From the NCBI GenBank assembly GCA_028752905.1, contig JAQNBH010000003.1, forward strand, positions 35,616,697-35,680,696: a DNA stretch of 64,000 bases, written 5' to 3'. The stretch comes from Cladorhizidae sp. MBARI D1340-BT2 (Eukaryota > Porifera > Demospongiae > Poecilosclerida > Cladorhizidae). This document shows, piece after piece, positions 11,351 to 26,300 of this stretch. How positions within the stretch are numbered: the stretch's first letter is position 1; each line of letters begins with the position of its first letter. Under the pieces are notes generated by a model. That model was not told where the DNA came from, searched no databases, and was given only the letters and a program-made list of their open reading frames with translations. Made by a program: the position numbers and the translations under genes.

Positions 11351-14300
11351 CTGCAACAATTCACAGTGTGATACAGCACCATGCTAATATAATTATGGGA
11401 CTATTGGATATGGCTGGACTTATTATATTGATGACCATTACCAATTATAGATGTATACCTACAGTAGGTGGATATGTAATTTTTTACTGCACATGTGATA
11501 CACATATATCATCAATCGAACTCTTTTCTGCATCTGCCAAGCTGTGTGCACTATTCAATGGCAAGCTCTATTGGTTTAGCTCACAAGCTTGCCAATTGGT
11601 AATATGTAGTAACTACCCTTCCAATTGTAACCATGGAGTCAAATACATGTATATAGCAATAAGACACATCGCTCATTAAACTGAAGATGAGGGGGGGAAA
11701 TCTGGGGGTTGGGGGGAAATGTTCTGGGCACAAGCAGGTATTAAACTCTTGATTTTTGCTTTCCAGGTGAAAGCACTTAACAGGTTGAGGCATGGCACCC
11801 AAACGATTAGAAGTGCTTCAAACAGGCACTTGAACTCCTTCACTACAGCAATGAAAAGTAACCAGCCTTCTAATTGTAACCAGCCTTCTAATAGTAACCA
11901 ATTGGACAGAAGTAATTAGTAACCATGGCTTCCATTAGAGAATATATGATATATATGCTTCGTAATATTATACTCATGTGATCACTTATGAGCATGCCCA
12001 TTGCAATGGAATTATAATTAGGCATGCACGGACTAATCTATGACTGTAGTACTTCATTCAAGATAGTATTTGGTGCATAGTCAAATTGAAGGAATATGGT
12101 CCACTGTATAAACATTCATGCACTTTCAATACAAGTTACTGTATACATACGCAGGGTTGTATACAGAAATTTTGCCAAGGGGGGGGCGAACTTGAGATAT
12201 GGAAAAATAAGGGGGGGGGCGGAGAGCCTGGATGGTGCGGAAAGGGGACGTGCACCCTGGGCTTCCGCGTGGAGTACGAAAGTGTTTTACCCACAGGTAT
12301 TTTTGCAGTACTAACTGTATATATAGCTGCTACTTATGATGGCATGCACTTTTTCTAAAATCTTTAGTACAACATTCCATCTTAAATATTTGCTGAAGTT
12401 GCATGCTACGGCAATCAGCATATATAGATTAGATATAGTCACTTGTCACTCGTATAATGGAGGTGGGCTTTTGTGAAATCGAATTATGTTGCATTCCATG
12501 CATTTTCTTACAAAATCATGGACAACAGGTTTCATACACAATTTTTCTCTAGTTCTCTAGGGGGGGGGGGGGGGGGGGTGGAAATGGTTGGTCACTTGGT
12601 GCCCTAATTTTTGTTAATATTTTCTTAACATGTTCATAAGTCGTAAAAGGGGGGTCTGGGGGGAAGATCCCCCCATATTTTTTTTGCTTTTACAATGTCT
12701 GAGGATAGCTATTTTGACTGACTACCAATGGCATTATGCTATACCGAACTATGGCTAGACTGTATATATTTCTCATGATATTGTAGCTGCTTGGAAAAAG
12801 GAGAGCATGTGTCATGACACGATGACATCACACACCACCACGTGCTCTCCTTTGTAGGTTTGTCACTTCTTTTGTTTCTCCTTCTTTCCCACTCCCTCTC
12901 TCTCAGTATTTTTAACTCGGTCCATTATGTCATGGTCTTCAAGTCTAATCTTAGACATGATGTCATCACACGCCACCACGTGTTCTCCTTTGTAGGTTTG
13001 TCACTTCTTCAGTTCCCTCCTTCTTTCCCACTCTCTCTCAGTATTTTTAACTCAGTCCATTATGTCATGGTCTTAAAGTCATCACACACCACCACGTGTT
13101 CTCCTTTGTAGGTTTGTCACTTCTTCAGTTCCCTCCTTCTTTCCCACTCTCTCTCAGTATTTTTAACTCAGTCCATTATGTCATGGTCTTAAAGTCTCTA
13201 TAAAAGAAACCTTACTAGCTGATTTCTCTTCATATTAATATGGATATTCGCTCATACTTTGCAAGTACTTCTCAAGCCTCTTCTCATGCTAATAGCAGCG
13301 ATAGCGAAGATAGCAGAACAGATAGCTCTGAGCATGTCGAGGCATCTAGTCCTAGCCTTAGTCCTCCACCTTCAAAGAAAAGCAAGCAAAACAAACACCG
13401 CTCTTCTGTATCCACGAAGAGAAAATACTCTAAGAGCTGGGAGAAAGATTTCAGTTGGCTCTATTATGACGAGGATAGCGATGGTGCCTTTTGCAAGGTT
13501 TGCAAGCAATCTGGTCTGCAGCGTACTGGAGGAGTGTGGGTCACACAACCTTGCAGAAATTGGAAGAAAGCTGTTGAAAAAATGAAAGCTCATGCGAGAA
13601 GTGACTTCCATATCCATGCAACTCAAGCTCTTTTTGCAGCTAAAGGAGCAGCCAAAGGTGGAACAGTTGTACAGCAACTCCAGAATGTTTTAGCTCGCAA
13701 AAGAGCTCAGAACAGAGCTGCAGTGAAGTGCCTGATCCTACTCACTCATTTTCTTACGAAAGAACAAGTTGCACATTCGACAAAATTTGAGAAGCTGGTT
13801 GACGTGGTGGTTCGATGTGGCAGCCAACATTTGAAGCAATTCTTAGAAACTGCACCAAGAAATGCTGTGTACACATCAAGAGTGGCTGTGGTTGAATTCA
13901 TCGAATCATTGGGGACATGGGTGGAGGAGTCGATTCTGAAGCGACTTCAAAAGGCACCTATGTACAGCCTCATGGCAGATGAGTGCACAGATGTCACCAA
14001 CGTAGAAGAATTGTCTGTGTTTTGCCGCTGGGAGGAAGATGGTGTACCAGTAGAGTGCTTTCTGGAGCTTATTCCATTGAAGAAGGCTGATGCAGAGACC
14101 ATCTATTCTAATCTCATCGATTGTTTAAAGAAGAAAGGTCTACAAGTCGGAAGAATAGTTGGATTGGGATTTGATGGAGCTGCAACTTTTTCTGGACGAA
14201 AGACCGGGGTTCAGGCACGTATCAAGAAACATACTCCTCACGCTCTGTTTATACACTGCCACTGTCACTTACTGCAGTTGGCTTGTGTGCAAGCTGCCAA

Positions 14301-17300
14301 TAAAACTCCTGGAATTGCTCATGTTTACAGAACATTGACTACTCTTTGGAAGCATTTTCGCAATTCCCCCAAGCGAGCAGAGTGTCTGAAGGAGGTACAG
14401 CACGTTCTTGAACTTCCAGAAATGAAAGTGATCAAGCCATCTGACACACGCTGGCTGGCACATGAAAGGTGTGTCAAAGCTGTCAAAGCAAGTTATTCTG
14501 CAATTGTAATCACCATTGGGAACATCTACGAGACGTCCCACGAGCCAGAAGCTCTTGGAATCCATGGTGCCCTCTGCAAATTGTCTACGATTGCAGCTAT
14601 ATATTTGCTTGATTTCACTCTACCACAAGTAGCCAAGCTCAGCAAAGCACTTCAGGCAGAGCAGCTTGACCTCTCGTTGATATCATTCCTTGTTGATGCT
14701 ACTGTTAAATCCTTGGATGATGCAGTTTTGCCTGGAGCGAACTGGGTGTTGGAGCTTCTTGAAAACGTTGAAGACTTGAAGTCATCTACAAAGGTGTCTA
14801 TTGACGCTGATAAAATACTTTCGTTCCAGAATGTTGTTGGTAAGCCTTTTGTTGCTGATTTAAAGGCCAACATAACAAGCCGATTTTCTTCATCCAACGC
14901 TGTTGTATCAGCATTGTCTATATTCGATCCACGGAAAGTTCCAAAACCAGATTCAGTATCTTTTCCCACTTATGGAGACACGTCTGTTGAGAAACTGATT
15001 GCTCACTACGGAGAAGATAGAGATGCAGAAACATTGGATGGAGAAGAAACAGTGAAGACAGCCATGATTTCCACTGAAATACTTACAGAGTGGAAAACAT
15101 TCCGCCAGCTGTTAGTCAAGCAACCACGGGATACTACTGCATCACAGCTGAAAGAACTTGTTTCAAACGACATGCTCAAGGCCATGTTTCCCAATTTGCA
15201 CAAGATTGCCTCCATCTGCTTATCGATTCCAGTTTCTACTGCTTCTGTGGAGAGAAGCTTCTCACAGATGAAGATGATCAAGACTCGTTTGCGTAATTCT
15301 CTAAGTGACTGCAGCCTTTCTCACCTTATGAGGATTGCTATAGAGGCACCAGAAGTACTCTCTGAGAGCGACCTTGAAGAGATTGTGGACGTACATGTAT
15401 GGCAGAGAAAACCAAGAAGAACCTCAGTTTGACATTCCTATCATTTGAACCTGATATCATAAGCTTATTACACCTTTCTTGTATTACACCTTTCTTGACA
15501 TTATTTAAAAAAATCTCTCTAATTTCAAGGGGGGGGGGCGAGAATGATACAAGGGGGGGGGGGCGAATGCCCCCCCCCCGCCCCCCCTAAATACACCCCT
15601 GCATACGGGGATTGAAAACTGGTAAAGGTGTTTCATTTCACTTGGTTGTGGAGTCCATAAAGGACAAGGTACATAGCAGCAGGCATGCAGAAAGACAACA
15701 CACACACACACATATTTACACACATATATACAATAATGCACACACATACAGACACACGCATGCACGTACAATAATGCATACACACACACACACATATGTA
15801 GAAAGCTCAGATGGACTAAAACTGGAAACATGGGTGCCATATTCTAGACCACTTAAAAGGGCCAAGAACTATTTCGTCCTAAATATCTAATGTTTATTCG
15901 TATGCACACAACAACAACAACACCAACAACAACAGATAATTATACAATGACTTTCAGTTGACTTCATAATAATATGCTTTAAGGTTTAACCAAAAAGCTG
16001 ATTCCAAGATGCAGAAATTAATTTTTGCAACGTTAAAAAGGCAAGGAAACAAGACTGCACCCGTGTCGACTAAAACCCTTTACCATGTTTACCAATATAC
16101 ATTGATGATAAATAATTAACAATGCACAATTCAAAAGGTAAAGGGTTGTCTAACTGGTTGTAGTACATATGTATACGAGTCACTTTCATTCCCTTTTAAA
16201 CAATATAGTTCTCTGATAAAACATGTGTTCTACTGTACAACATTCATTATGTAGTCCTACTTACCTACGGGAAAAGTAAGATTATGCGTAGCTAAGGCTC
16301 GTGCAGACATGCCAGGCAGGGAGAGAAGAGAGCGTGCTTCTAGAAGTGCTGGAAATATCTTGTCGTTGTTGGTTAATTATTAGAGTCGCCCCTTAATAAC
16401 CACACCTTGTTGGTATTGGTATATTATTTGAGTTGCCCCTCGCAAACCACACTAGTTGGAGTTGGTTAATTATTAGAGTTGCCACTTACTACATGACTAG
16501 CTACAGCCTCCTTCAAAGTCTTGGTAATAGTTGCACAGGATAACTGCACACATCAAATAGCAGAGAGGAACAAGATTCTCAGTAAATCAACAGAACAGCC
16601 ACTTATTCAGCTTACAACAGCACACCAGCTATAGTACAAGGCTCCCCCCCCCCCCCCCCAAAAATTACGTACGTGCAACGCATGACCATTGGCCAAAGAA
16701 ACGTCGAAGAAACATATGGTACAGAGCGTGTTTATTTCAAACGCTGGCTGCATTTTATAAAATCATATCACACACTAAGCGCATGGACCTCCAAGTGAAC
16801 AGAAGGAAAAAAAGGGGGAAAACGGGCAAAGCTCAAACTAGTTAATTGTTCTTTTGAGTTTCTGCTGGAGCAGTTTGTCTTCGAGTTATTTCAGTACAAG
16901 TTTAAGTGAAGCAAGCCTTGAGGAAACCACGTCTGTAAGTGGAAAGTTTCCTTCTCTTACTTACTATTTCTGTTATACTTGCTATAATATAACTGGTGTA
17001 ACTGGAATCTGCTAGATCCCTACTACCTGTTTGAGCCAGTACTGGAGTTTCAGTATGTTGTTTTGAGCAGCTAGAATAAATGGAATACTGGATGGTAATC
17101 TCTAGAAAATTTTTCTAAGTACACTGTAGCTAAGAACAAACAGCAGGGCCCAATGCTGGCTCGACCAGTCAGTCCAGAGCCTAGCTTAAATCCTATCTAG
17201 AACACCACAAAATGGCTGCTTTGGTACAATGACCTAACATAGCTGTTTCATATGTTGAAGCCAAAGAAGAGTTAATATTGTAGGCTCCATGTGCTACACA

Positions 17301-20300
17301 ACCAGGCCATTGGAAGAGTTAATATTGTAGGCTCCATGTGCTACAACCAGGCCATGGGAAGAGTTAATATTGTAGGCTCCATGTGCTACAACCAGGTCAT
17401 AGGAAGAGTTAATATTGTAGGCTCCATGTGCTACAACCAGGCCATGGGAAGAGTTAATATTGTAGGCTCCATGTGCTACAACCAGGTCATAGGAAACCAG
17501 GTCATAGGAAGAGTTAATATTGTAGGCTCCATGTGCTACAACCAGGCCATAGGAAGAGTTAATATTGTAGGCTCCATGTGCTACAACCAGGTCATAGGAA
17601 GAGTTAATATTGTAGGCTCCATGTGCTACAACCAGGTCATAGGAAGAGTTAATATTGTAGGCTCCATGTGCTACAACCAGGCCATGGGAAGAGTTAATAT
17701 TGTAGGCTCCATGTGCTACAACCAGGTCATAGGAAGAGTTAATATTGTAGGCTCCATGTGCTACAACCAGGCCAGAGGAAGAGTTAATATTTCCATGTGC
17801 TACAACCAGGCCATAGGAAGAGTTAATATTGTAGGCTCCATGTGCTACAACCAGGTCATAGGAAGAGTTAATATTGTAGGCTCCATGTGCTACAACCAGG
17901 CCATAGGAAGAGTTAATATTGTAGGCTCCATGTGCTACAACCAGGCCATGGGAAGAGTTAATATTGTAGGCTCCATGTGCTACAACCAGGCCATAGGAAG
18001 AGTTAATATTGTAGGCTCCATGTGCTACAACCAGGCCATAGGAAGAGTTAATATTGTAGGCTCCATGTGCTACAACCAGGCCATAGGAAGAGTTAGTATT
18101 GTAGGCTCCATGTGCTACAACCAAGCCATAGGAAGAGTTAATATTGTAGGCTCCATGTGCTACAACCAGGTCATAGGAAGAGTTAATATTGTAGGCTCCA
18201 TGTGCTACAACCAGGTCATAGGAAGAGTTAATATTGTAGGCTCCATGTGCTACAACCAGGCCAGAGGAAGAGTTAATATTTCCATGTGCTACAACCAGGC
18301 CATAGGAAGAGTTAATATTGTAGGCTCCATGTGCTACAACCAGGTCATAGGAAGAGTTAATATTGTAGGCTCCACGTGCTACAACCAGGCCATGGGAAGA
18401 GTTAATATTGTAGGCTCCATGTGCTACAACCAGGCCATGGGAAGAGTTAATATTGTAGGCTCCATGTGCTACAACCAGGCCATGGGAAGAGTTAATATTG
18501 TAGGCTCCATGTGCTACAACCAGGTCATAGGAAGAGTTAATATTGTAGGCTCCATGTGCTACAACCAGGTCATAGGAAGAGTTAATATTGTAGGCTCCAT
18601 GTGCTACAACCAGGTCATAGGAAGAGTTAATATTGTAGGCTCCATGTGCTACAACCAGGCCATGGGAAGAGTTAATATTGTAGGCTCCATGTGCTACAAC
18701 CAGGTCATAGGAAGAGTTAATATTGTAGGCTCCATGTGCTACAACCAGGTCATAGGAAGAGTTAATATTGTAGGCTCCATGTGCTACAACCAGGCCATGG
18801 GAAGAGTTAATATTGTAGGCTCCATGTGCTACAACCAGGCCAGCTGTGGCTTAGATCAATACATTTGTTTCACTGTGGCACCTCAGAATTGTTTGTCCAA
18901 CCAAAGTTATCCGAGAGGAAAATAGAAGATGAAATCACCATTCAATAGAAGCTGATATCACCATTTAATAGAAGCTGTAATCACCATTTAATAGAAGCTG
19001 AAATCTCCATTTAGGCAGCCAAGAGTGTCCCAGTGTGCATCATATCCGTTTTTTTAAATTTTAATTAATTTTTTTGGGGGGGTGGGGGGGGTGGGGGGTG
19101 GGGTTTGAGAGGGGAAGAGGTGAACTATGCCATCATTTTTAAAGTGTGTCAAAGCAATATAATAGAGGTTGCGATACACATGCTTGTTCAAAATTAGATA
19201 TTTCATGGGCACGAGGAAACTTACATAGATGCTGACACAATTACCATATTTCAATGACTCGCTAGCACCTATGCATGCATCCATACATACATGTACATAC
19301 ATACATACAAACACATCACAAGAGCTTTGTAAGGACAGGGGTATTGGACAGACCTGCGTGTCACACTTGACTTTAGGTGCATCATGAGGGTAGCCAGGCC
19401 CAACCTAAGGGAATGAGAGAGGAGGTGTGGGAGAGGGAATGGGGGAGAGGGGAGAGGAGAGGACGAGGAAGAGGAGGGAGGGGAAATGATGAGGGAGAGG
19501 GAGGAGGAGGAGGTGTGGTAACGATGGAGAGGGGAGGAAGGAGAGAAGACAAATTGTAATGCTCCTCATATTTGTCCATTAAGCAATACATGAATGTTTG
19601 TGTAAGTGCCTAACATGTCAGCTAATAGATGTTGTTATTATTGTTTGGGAGGTGTGGTTAGTTGCCCTACAAACTACTTTGACCACACCTAAATTGGTAG
19701 AAGGGTTCACCGAATAACTTCCATAAGGACATATGGTGCAAACTCAGACGTCGAGGAATTGTTTTTAAAAATCAAATCGAAGTATTTGAACCTTGCACCA
19801 ATTCTTTGTATGCACATGCCCAATAGAGGATTGAACTTTACTTCTGGTTGGACAGGGCCAGCAAGCAGGCTTTATTATCATGTTTTTATTATCATGTTTT
19901 TAATGGCTGCCAATTGCAACTGCCTTCATGGCTTGGAAAGCAGCACTGGCACCTACACTAAGCAACCACTGGCACTTACACTAAGCACCACTGGTGCCTA
20001 CACTAAGCACCACTAGCACCTACAGTAAGCACCACTGGCACCTACACTAAGCACTGGCCCACTATCCTGAAAATCATGTGTGAGGACCCACTATCCTTAA
20101 AATCACGTGTGTGGACCCACTATCCTTAAAATCACGTGTGTGGATCCACTATCCTGAAAATCATGTGTGTGGACCCACTATCCTGAAAATCACGTGTGTG
20201 GACCCACTATCCTGAAAATCACGTGTGTCGACCCAATATCCTGAAAATCACATCCGTGGACCCACTATCCTGAAAATCATGTGTGTGGACCCACTATCCT

Positions 20301-23300
20301 GAAAATCACGTGTGTGGACCCAATATCCTGAAAATCACGTGCGTGGACCCACTATCCTGAAAATCACGTGTGTGGATCCAATATCCTGAAAATCACGTGT
20401 GTGGACCCAATACCCTGAAAATCACGTGTGTGGACCCAATACCCTGAAAATCACGTGTGTGGACCCACTATCCTGAAAATCATGTGTGTGAACCCATTAT
20501 CTCGAAAATCATGTGCATGGACCCACTTTCCTGAAAATCATGTGTGAGCACCCACTGTCCTGAAAATCATGTGTGTGGACCATCTATCCTGAAAATCATG
20601 TGTGTGCGTGGACCCACTATCCTGAAAATCATGTGTGTGGACCCAATATCCTGAACATCACGTGTGTGGACCCAATATCCTGAAAATCACGTTTGTCAAA
20701 ATCATGTGTGTGCACCCACTATCCTGAAAATCATGTGTGTGGACCCACTATCCTGAAAATCATGTGTGAGCACCCACTATCCTGAAAATCTTGTGTGTGG
20801 ACCCACTATCCTGAAAATCATGTGCATGGACCCACTATCCTGAAAATCATGTGTGTGGACTCTCTATCCTGAAAATCACGTGTGTGGACTCTCTATCCTG
20901 AAAATCATGTGCGTGGACCTACTATCCTGAAAATCATATGTGTGCACCCACTATCCTGAAAATCATGTGCGTGGACCTACTAACCTTAAAATCATGTGCA
21001 TGGACCCACTATCCTGAAAATCATGCACTATCCTGAAAATCATGTGCATGGATCCACTATCCTGAAAATCATGTGTGGACTCACTATCCTGAAAATCATG
21101 TGCGTGGACCAACTTTCCTGAAAATCACGTGTGAGCACCCACTATCCTGAAAATCATGTGTGTGGACCCACTATCCTGAAAATCACGTGCATGGATCCAC
21201 TATCCTGAAAATCATGTGTGGACCCACTATCCTGAAAATCATGTGTGTGGACCCACTATCCTGAAAATCATGTGTGTGGACCCACTATCCTGAAAATCAT
21301 GTGTGAGCACCCACTATCCTGAAAATCATGTGTGTGGACCCACTATCCTGAAAATCATGTGCATGGACCCACTATCCTGAAAATCATGTGTGTGGACTCT
21401 CTATCCTGAAAATCACGTGTGTGGACTCTCTATCCTGAAAATCATGTGCGTGGACCTACTATCCTGAAAATCACGTGTGTGGACTCTCTATCCTGAAAAT
21501 CATGTGCGTGGACCTACTAACCTTAAAATCATGTGCATGGACCCACTATCCTGAAAATCATGTGTGAGCACCCACTATCCTGAAAATCATGTGCATGGAT
21601 CCACTATCCTGAAAATCATGTGTGGACTCACTATCCTGAAAATCATGTGCGTGGACCAACTTTCCTGAAAATCACGTGTGAGCACCCACTATCCTGAAAA
21701 TCATGTGTGTGGACCCACTATCCTGAAAATCACGTGCATGGATCCACTATCCTGAAAATCATGTGTGGACCCACTATCCTGAAAATCATGTGTGTGGACC
21801 CACTATCCTGAAAATCACGTGTGTGGACCCATTATCCTGAAAATTACGTGTGTGGACCCAATATCCTGAAAATCACGTGTGTGGACCCAATATCCTGAAA
21901 ATCACGTGTGTGGACCCAATATCCTGAAAATCACGTGTGTGGACCCAACATCCTGAAAATCACGTGCGTTGACCCACTATCCTGAAAATCACGTGCGTGG
22001 ACCCACTACCCTGAAAATCATGTGTGTGGACCCAATATCCTGAAAATCATGTGTGTCGACCCACTATACTGTCAATCATGTGCGTGGACGCACTATCCCG
22101 AAAATCATGTGCATGGACACACTATCATGAAAATCATGTGTGTGCACCCACTATCCTGAAAATCACGTGCGTGGACCCACTATCCTGAAAATCACGTGCG
22201 TGGACCCACTATCCTGTGTGTGGACCCACTATCCTGAAAATCATGTGCGTGGACGCACTATCCTGAAAACGATGTGCGTGGACACACTATCCTGAAAATC
22301 ACGTGTGTGGACCCAATATCCTGAAAATCATGTGTGTGCACCCACTATCCTCAAAATCATGTGTGTGCACCCACTATCCTGAAAATCATGTGTGTGGACC
22401 CACTATCCTGAAAATTGTGTGTGCACCCACTATCCTGAAAATCATGTGTGTGGACCCACTATTGAAAATCACGTGTGTGGACCCACTATCCTGAAAATCA
22501 TGTGTGTGGACCCACTATCCTGAAAATCATGTGTGTGGACCCATTATCCTGAAAATCACGTGCGTGGACCCACTATCCTGAAAATCAAGTGTGTGGACCC
22601 ACTATCCTGAAAATCACGTGTGTGGACCCAATATCCTGAAAATCACGTGTGTGGACCCAATATCCTGAAAATCTTTGTGTGTGGACCCAATATCCTGAAA
22701 ATCACGTGTGTGGACCCAATCCTGAAAATCATGTGTGTGGACCCATTATCTCGAAAATCATGTGCATGGACCCACTATCCTGAAAATCATGTGTGAGCAC
22801 CCACTGTCCTGAAAATCATGTGTGTGGACCCACTATCCTGAAAATCATGTGCATGGACCAACTATCCTGAAAATCATGTGTGTGCACCCACTATCCTCAA
22901 AATCATGTGTGTGCACCCACTATCCTGAAAATCATGTGTGTGGACCCACTATCCTGAAAATTGTGTGTGCACCCACTATCCTGAAAATCATGTGTGTGGA
23001 CCCACTATCCTGAAAATCATGTGTGTGGACCCACTATCCTGAAAATCATGTGTGTGGACCCACTATCCTGAAAATCACGTGTGTGGACCCACTATCCTGA
23101 AAATCATGTGCGTGGACCCACTATCCCGAAAATCATGTGTGTGCACCCACTATCCTGAAAATCATGTGTGTGGACCCACTATCCTGAAAATCACTTGTGT
23201 GGACCCACTATCCTGAAAATCACGTGTGTGGACCCAATATCCTGAAAATCACGTGCGTGGACCCACTATCCTGAAAATCATGTGTGTGGACCCACTATCC

Positions 23301-26300
23301 TGAAAATCACGTGTGTGGACCCAATATCCTGAAAATCACGTGCGTGGACCCACTATCCTGAAAATCATGTGTGTAGACCCACTATCCTGAAAATCACGTG
23401 TGTGGACCCAATATCCTGAAAATCACGTGTGTGGACCCAATATCCTGAAAATCACGTGTGTGGACCCACTATCCTGAAAATCATGTGTGTGGACCCATTA
23501 TCCTGAAAATCACGTGCGTGGACCCACTATCCTGAAAATCAAGTGTGTGGACCCACTATCCTGAAAATCACGTGTGTGGACCCAATATCCTGAAAATCAC
23601 GTGTGTGGACCCAATATCCTGAAAATCTTTGTGTGTGGACCCAATATCCTGAAAATCACGTGTGTGGACCCAATCCTGAAAATCATGTGTGTGGACCCAT
23701 TATCTCGAAAATCATGTGCATGGACCCACTATCCTGAAAATCATGTGTGAGCACCCACTGTCCTGAAAATCATGTGTGTGGACCCACTATCCTGAAAATC
23801 ATGTGCATGGACCAACTATCCTGAAAATCATGTGTGTGCACCCACTATCCTGAAAATCATGTGCATGAACCCACTATCCTAAAAATCATGTGTGTGCACC
23901 CACTATCCTGAAAATCATGTGCGTGGACACACTATCCTGAAAATCATGTGCATGAACCCACTATCCTAAAAATCATGTGTGTGGACCCACTATCCTGAAA
24001 ATCACGTGCGTGGACCCACTATCCTGAAAATCATGTGTGTGGACCCAATATCCTGAAAATCATGTGTGTCGACCCACTATACTGTCAATCATGTGCGTGG
24101 ACGCACTATCCCGAAAATCATGTGCATGGACACACTATCATGAAAATCATGTGTGCACCCACTATCCTCAAAATCATGTGTGTGCACCCACTATCCTGAA
24201 AATCATGTGTGTGGACCCACTATCCTGAAAATTGTGTGTGCACCCACTATCCTGAAAATCATGTGTGTGGACCCACTATCCTGAAAATCACGTGTGTGGA
24301 CCCACTATCCTGAAAATCATGTGTGTGGACCCACTATCCTGAAAATCACGTGTGTGGACCCACTATCCTGAAAATCATGTGCGTGGACCCACTATCCTGA
24401 AAATCATGTGTGTGCACCCACTATCCTGAAAATCATGTGTGTGGACCCACTATCCTGAAAATCACTTGTGTGGACCCACTATCCTGAAAATCACGTGTGT
24501 GGACCCAATATCCTGAAAATCACGTGCGTGGACCCACTGTCCTGAAAATCATGTGTGTGGACCCACTATCCTGAAAATCACGTGTGTGGACCCAATATCC
24601 TGAAAATCACGTGCGTGGACCCACTATCCTGAAAATCATGTGTGTGGACCCACTATCCTGAAAATCACGTGTGTGGACCCAATATCCTGAAAATCACGTG
24701 TGTGGACCCAATATCCTGAAAATCACGTGTGTGGACCCACTATCCTGAAAATCATGTGCGTGGACCCATTATCCTGAAAATCACGTGCGTGGACCCACTA
24801 TCCTGAAAATCAAGTGTGTGGACCCACTATCCTGAAAATCACGTGTGTGGACCCAATATCCTGAAAATCACGTGTGTGGACCCAATATCCGGAAAATAAC
24901 GTGTGTGGACCCAATATCCTGAAAATAACGTGTGTGGACCCACTATCCTGAAAATCACGTGCGTGGACCCACTATCCTGAAAATCACGTGCGTGGACCCA
25001 CTATCCTGTGTGTGGACCCACTATCCTGAAAATCATGTGCGTGGACGCACTATCCTGAAAACCATGTGCATGGACCCAATATCCTGAAAATCATGTGTGT
25101 GCACCCACTATCCTCAAAATCATGTGTGTGCACCCACTATCCTGAAAATCATGTGTGTGGACCCACTATCCTGAAAATTGTGTGTGCACCCACTATCCTG
25201 AAAATCATGTGTGTGGACCCACTATCCTGAAAATCACGTGTGTGGACCCACTATCCTGAAAATCATGTGTGTGGACCCACTATCCTGAAAATCACGTGTG
25301 TGGACCCACTATCCTGAAAATCATGTGCGTGGACCCACTATCCTGAAAATCATGTGTGTGCACCCACTATCCTGAAAATCATGTGTGTGGACCCACTATC
25401 CTGAAAATCACTTGTGTGGACCCACTATCCTGAAAATCACGTGTGTGGACCCAATATCCTGAAAATCACGTGCGTGGACCCACTATCCTGAAAATCATGT
25501 GTGTGGACCCACTATCCTGAAAATCACGTGTGTGGACCCAATATCCTGAAAATCACGTGCGTGGACCCACTATCCTGAAAATCATGTGTGTAGACCCACT
25601 ATCCTGAAAATCACGTGTGTGGACCCAATATCCTGAAAATCACGTGTGTGGACCCAATATCCTGAAAATCACGTGTGTGGACCCACTATCCTGAAAATCA
25701 TGTGTGTGGACCCATTATCCTGAAAATCACGTGCGTGGACCCACTATCCTGAAAATCAAGTGTGTGGACCCACTATCCTGAAAATCACGTGTGTGGACCC
25801 AATATCCTGAAAATCACGTGTGTGGACCCAATATCCTGAAAATCTTTGTGTGTGGACCCAATATCCTGAAAATCACGTGTGTGGACCCAATCCTGAAAAT
25901 CATGTGTGTGGACCCATTATCTCGAAAATCATGTGCATGGACCGACTATCCTGAAAATCATGTGTGAGCACCCACTGTCCTGAAAATCATGTGTGTGGAC
26001 CCACTATCCTGAAAATCATGTGCATGGACCAACTATCCTGAAAATCATGTGTGTGCACCCACCATCCTGAAAATCATGTGCGTGGACACACTATCCTGAA
26101 AATCATGTGCATGAACCCACTATCCTAAAAATCATGTGTGTGGACCCACTATCCTGAAAATCACGTGCGTGGACCCACTATCCTGAAAATCATGTGTGTG
26201 GACCCACTAACCTGAAAATCATGTGTGTGGACCCATTATCTCGAAAATCATGTGCATGGACCCACTATGCTGAAAATCATGTGTGAGCACCCACTATCCT

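Larger units (their letters stand above)
12152..15601 (+). mobile_element. complete hAT-like DNA transposon, 3.45 kb
   Basis: The left end CAGGGTTGTATACAG (12152) and the right end CTAAATACACCCCTG (to 15601) are imperfect inverted repeats matching at 12 of 15 positions. Both continue into G-tracts followed by GGGCGA. CATACG flanks both sides (12146-12151 and 15602-15607), so the target duplication reads as 6 bp rather than the usual 8 of hAT elements. The body holds an intact transposase gene with a TATA box and three subterminal repeats. It sits in intron 4, antisense to UBE2M. Confidence 0.88.

Noticed and set aside
15505..15840. 111-codon minus frame
   Set aside because: Runs through CA-repeat and poly-G/C of the transposon end; no domain.
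16258..16320. Minus-strand exon at a CTACTTACCTACGGG donor-like site
   Set aside because: The frames around it contain early stops and match nothing in UBE2M; the next UBE2M exon is already placed at 19354-19404.
17291..18925. 544-codon plus and 276-codon minus frames in the 45-bp array
   Set aside because: Unit length divisible by three explains both; the two strands cannot both be selected proteins and neither extends into a recognisable domain.
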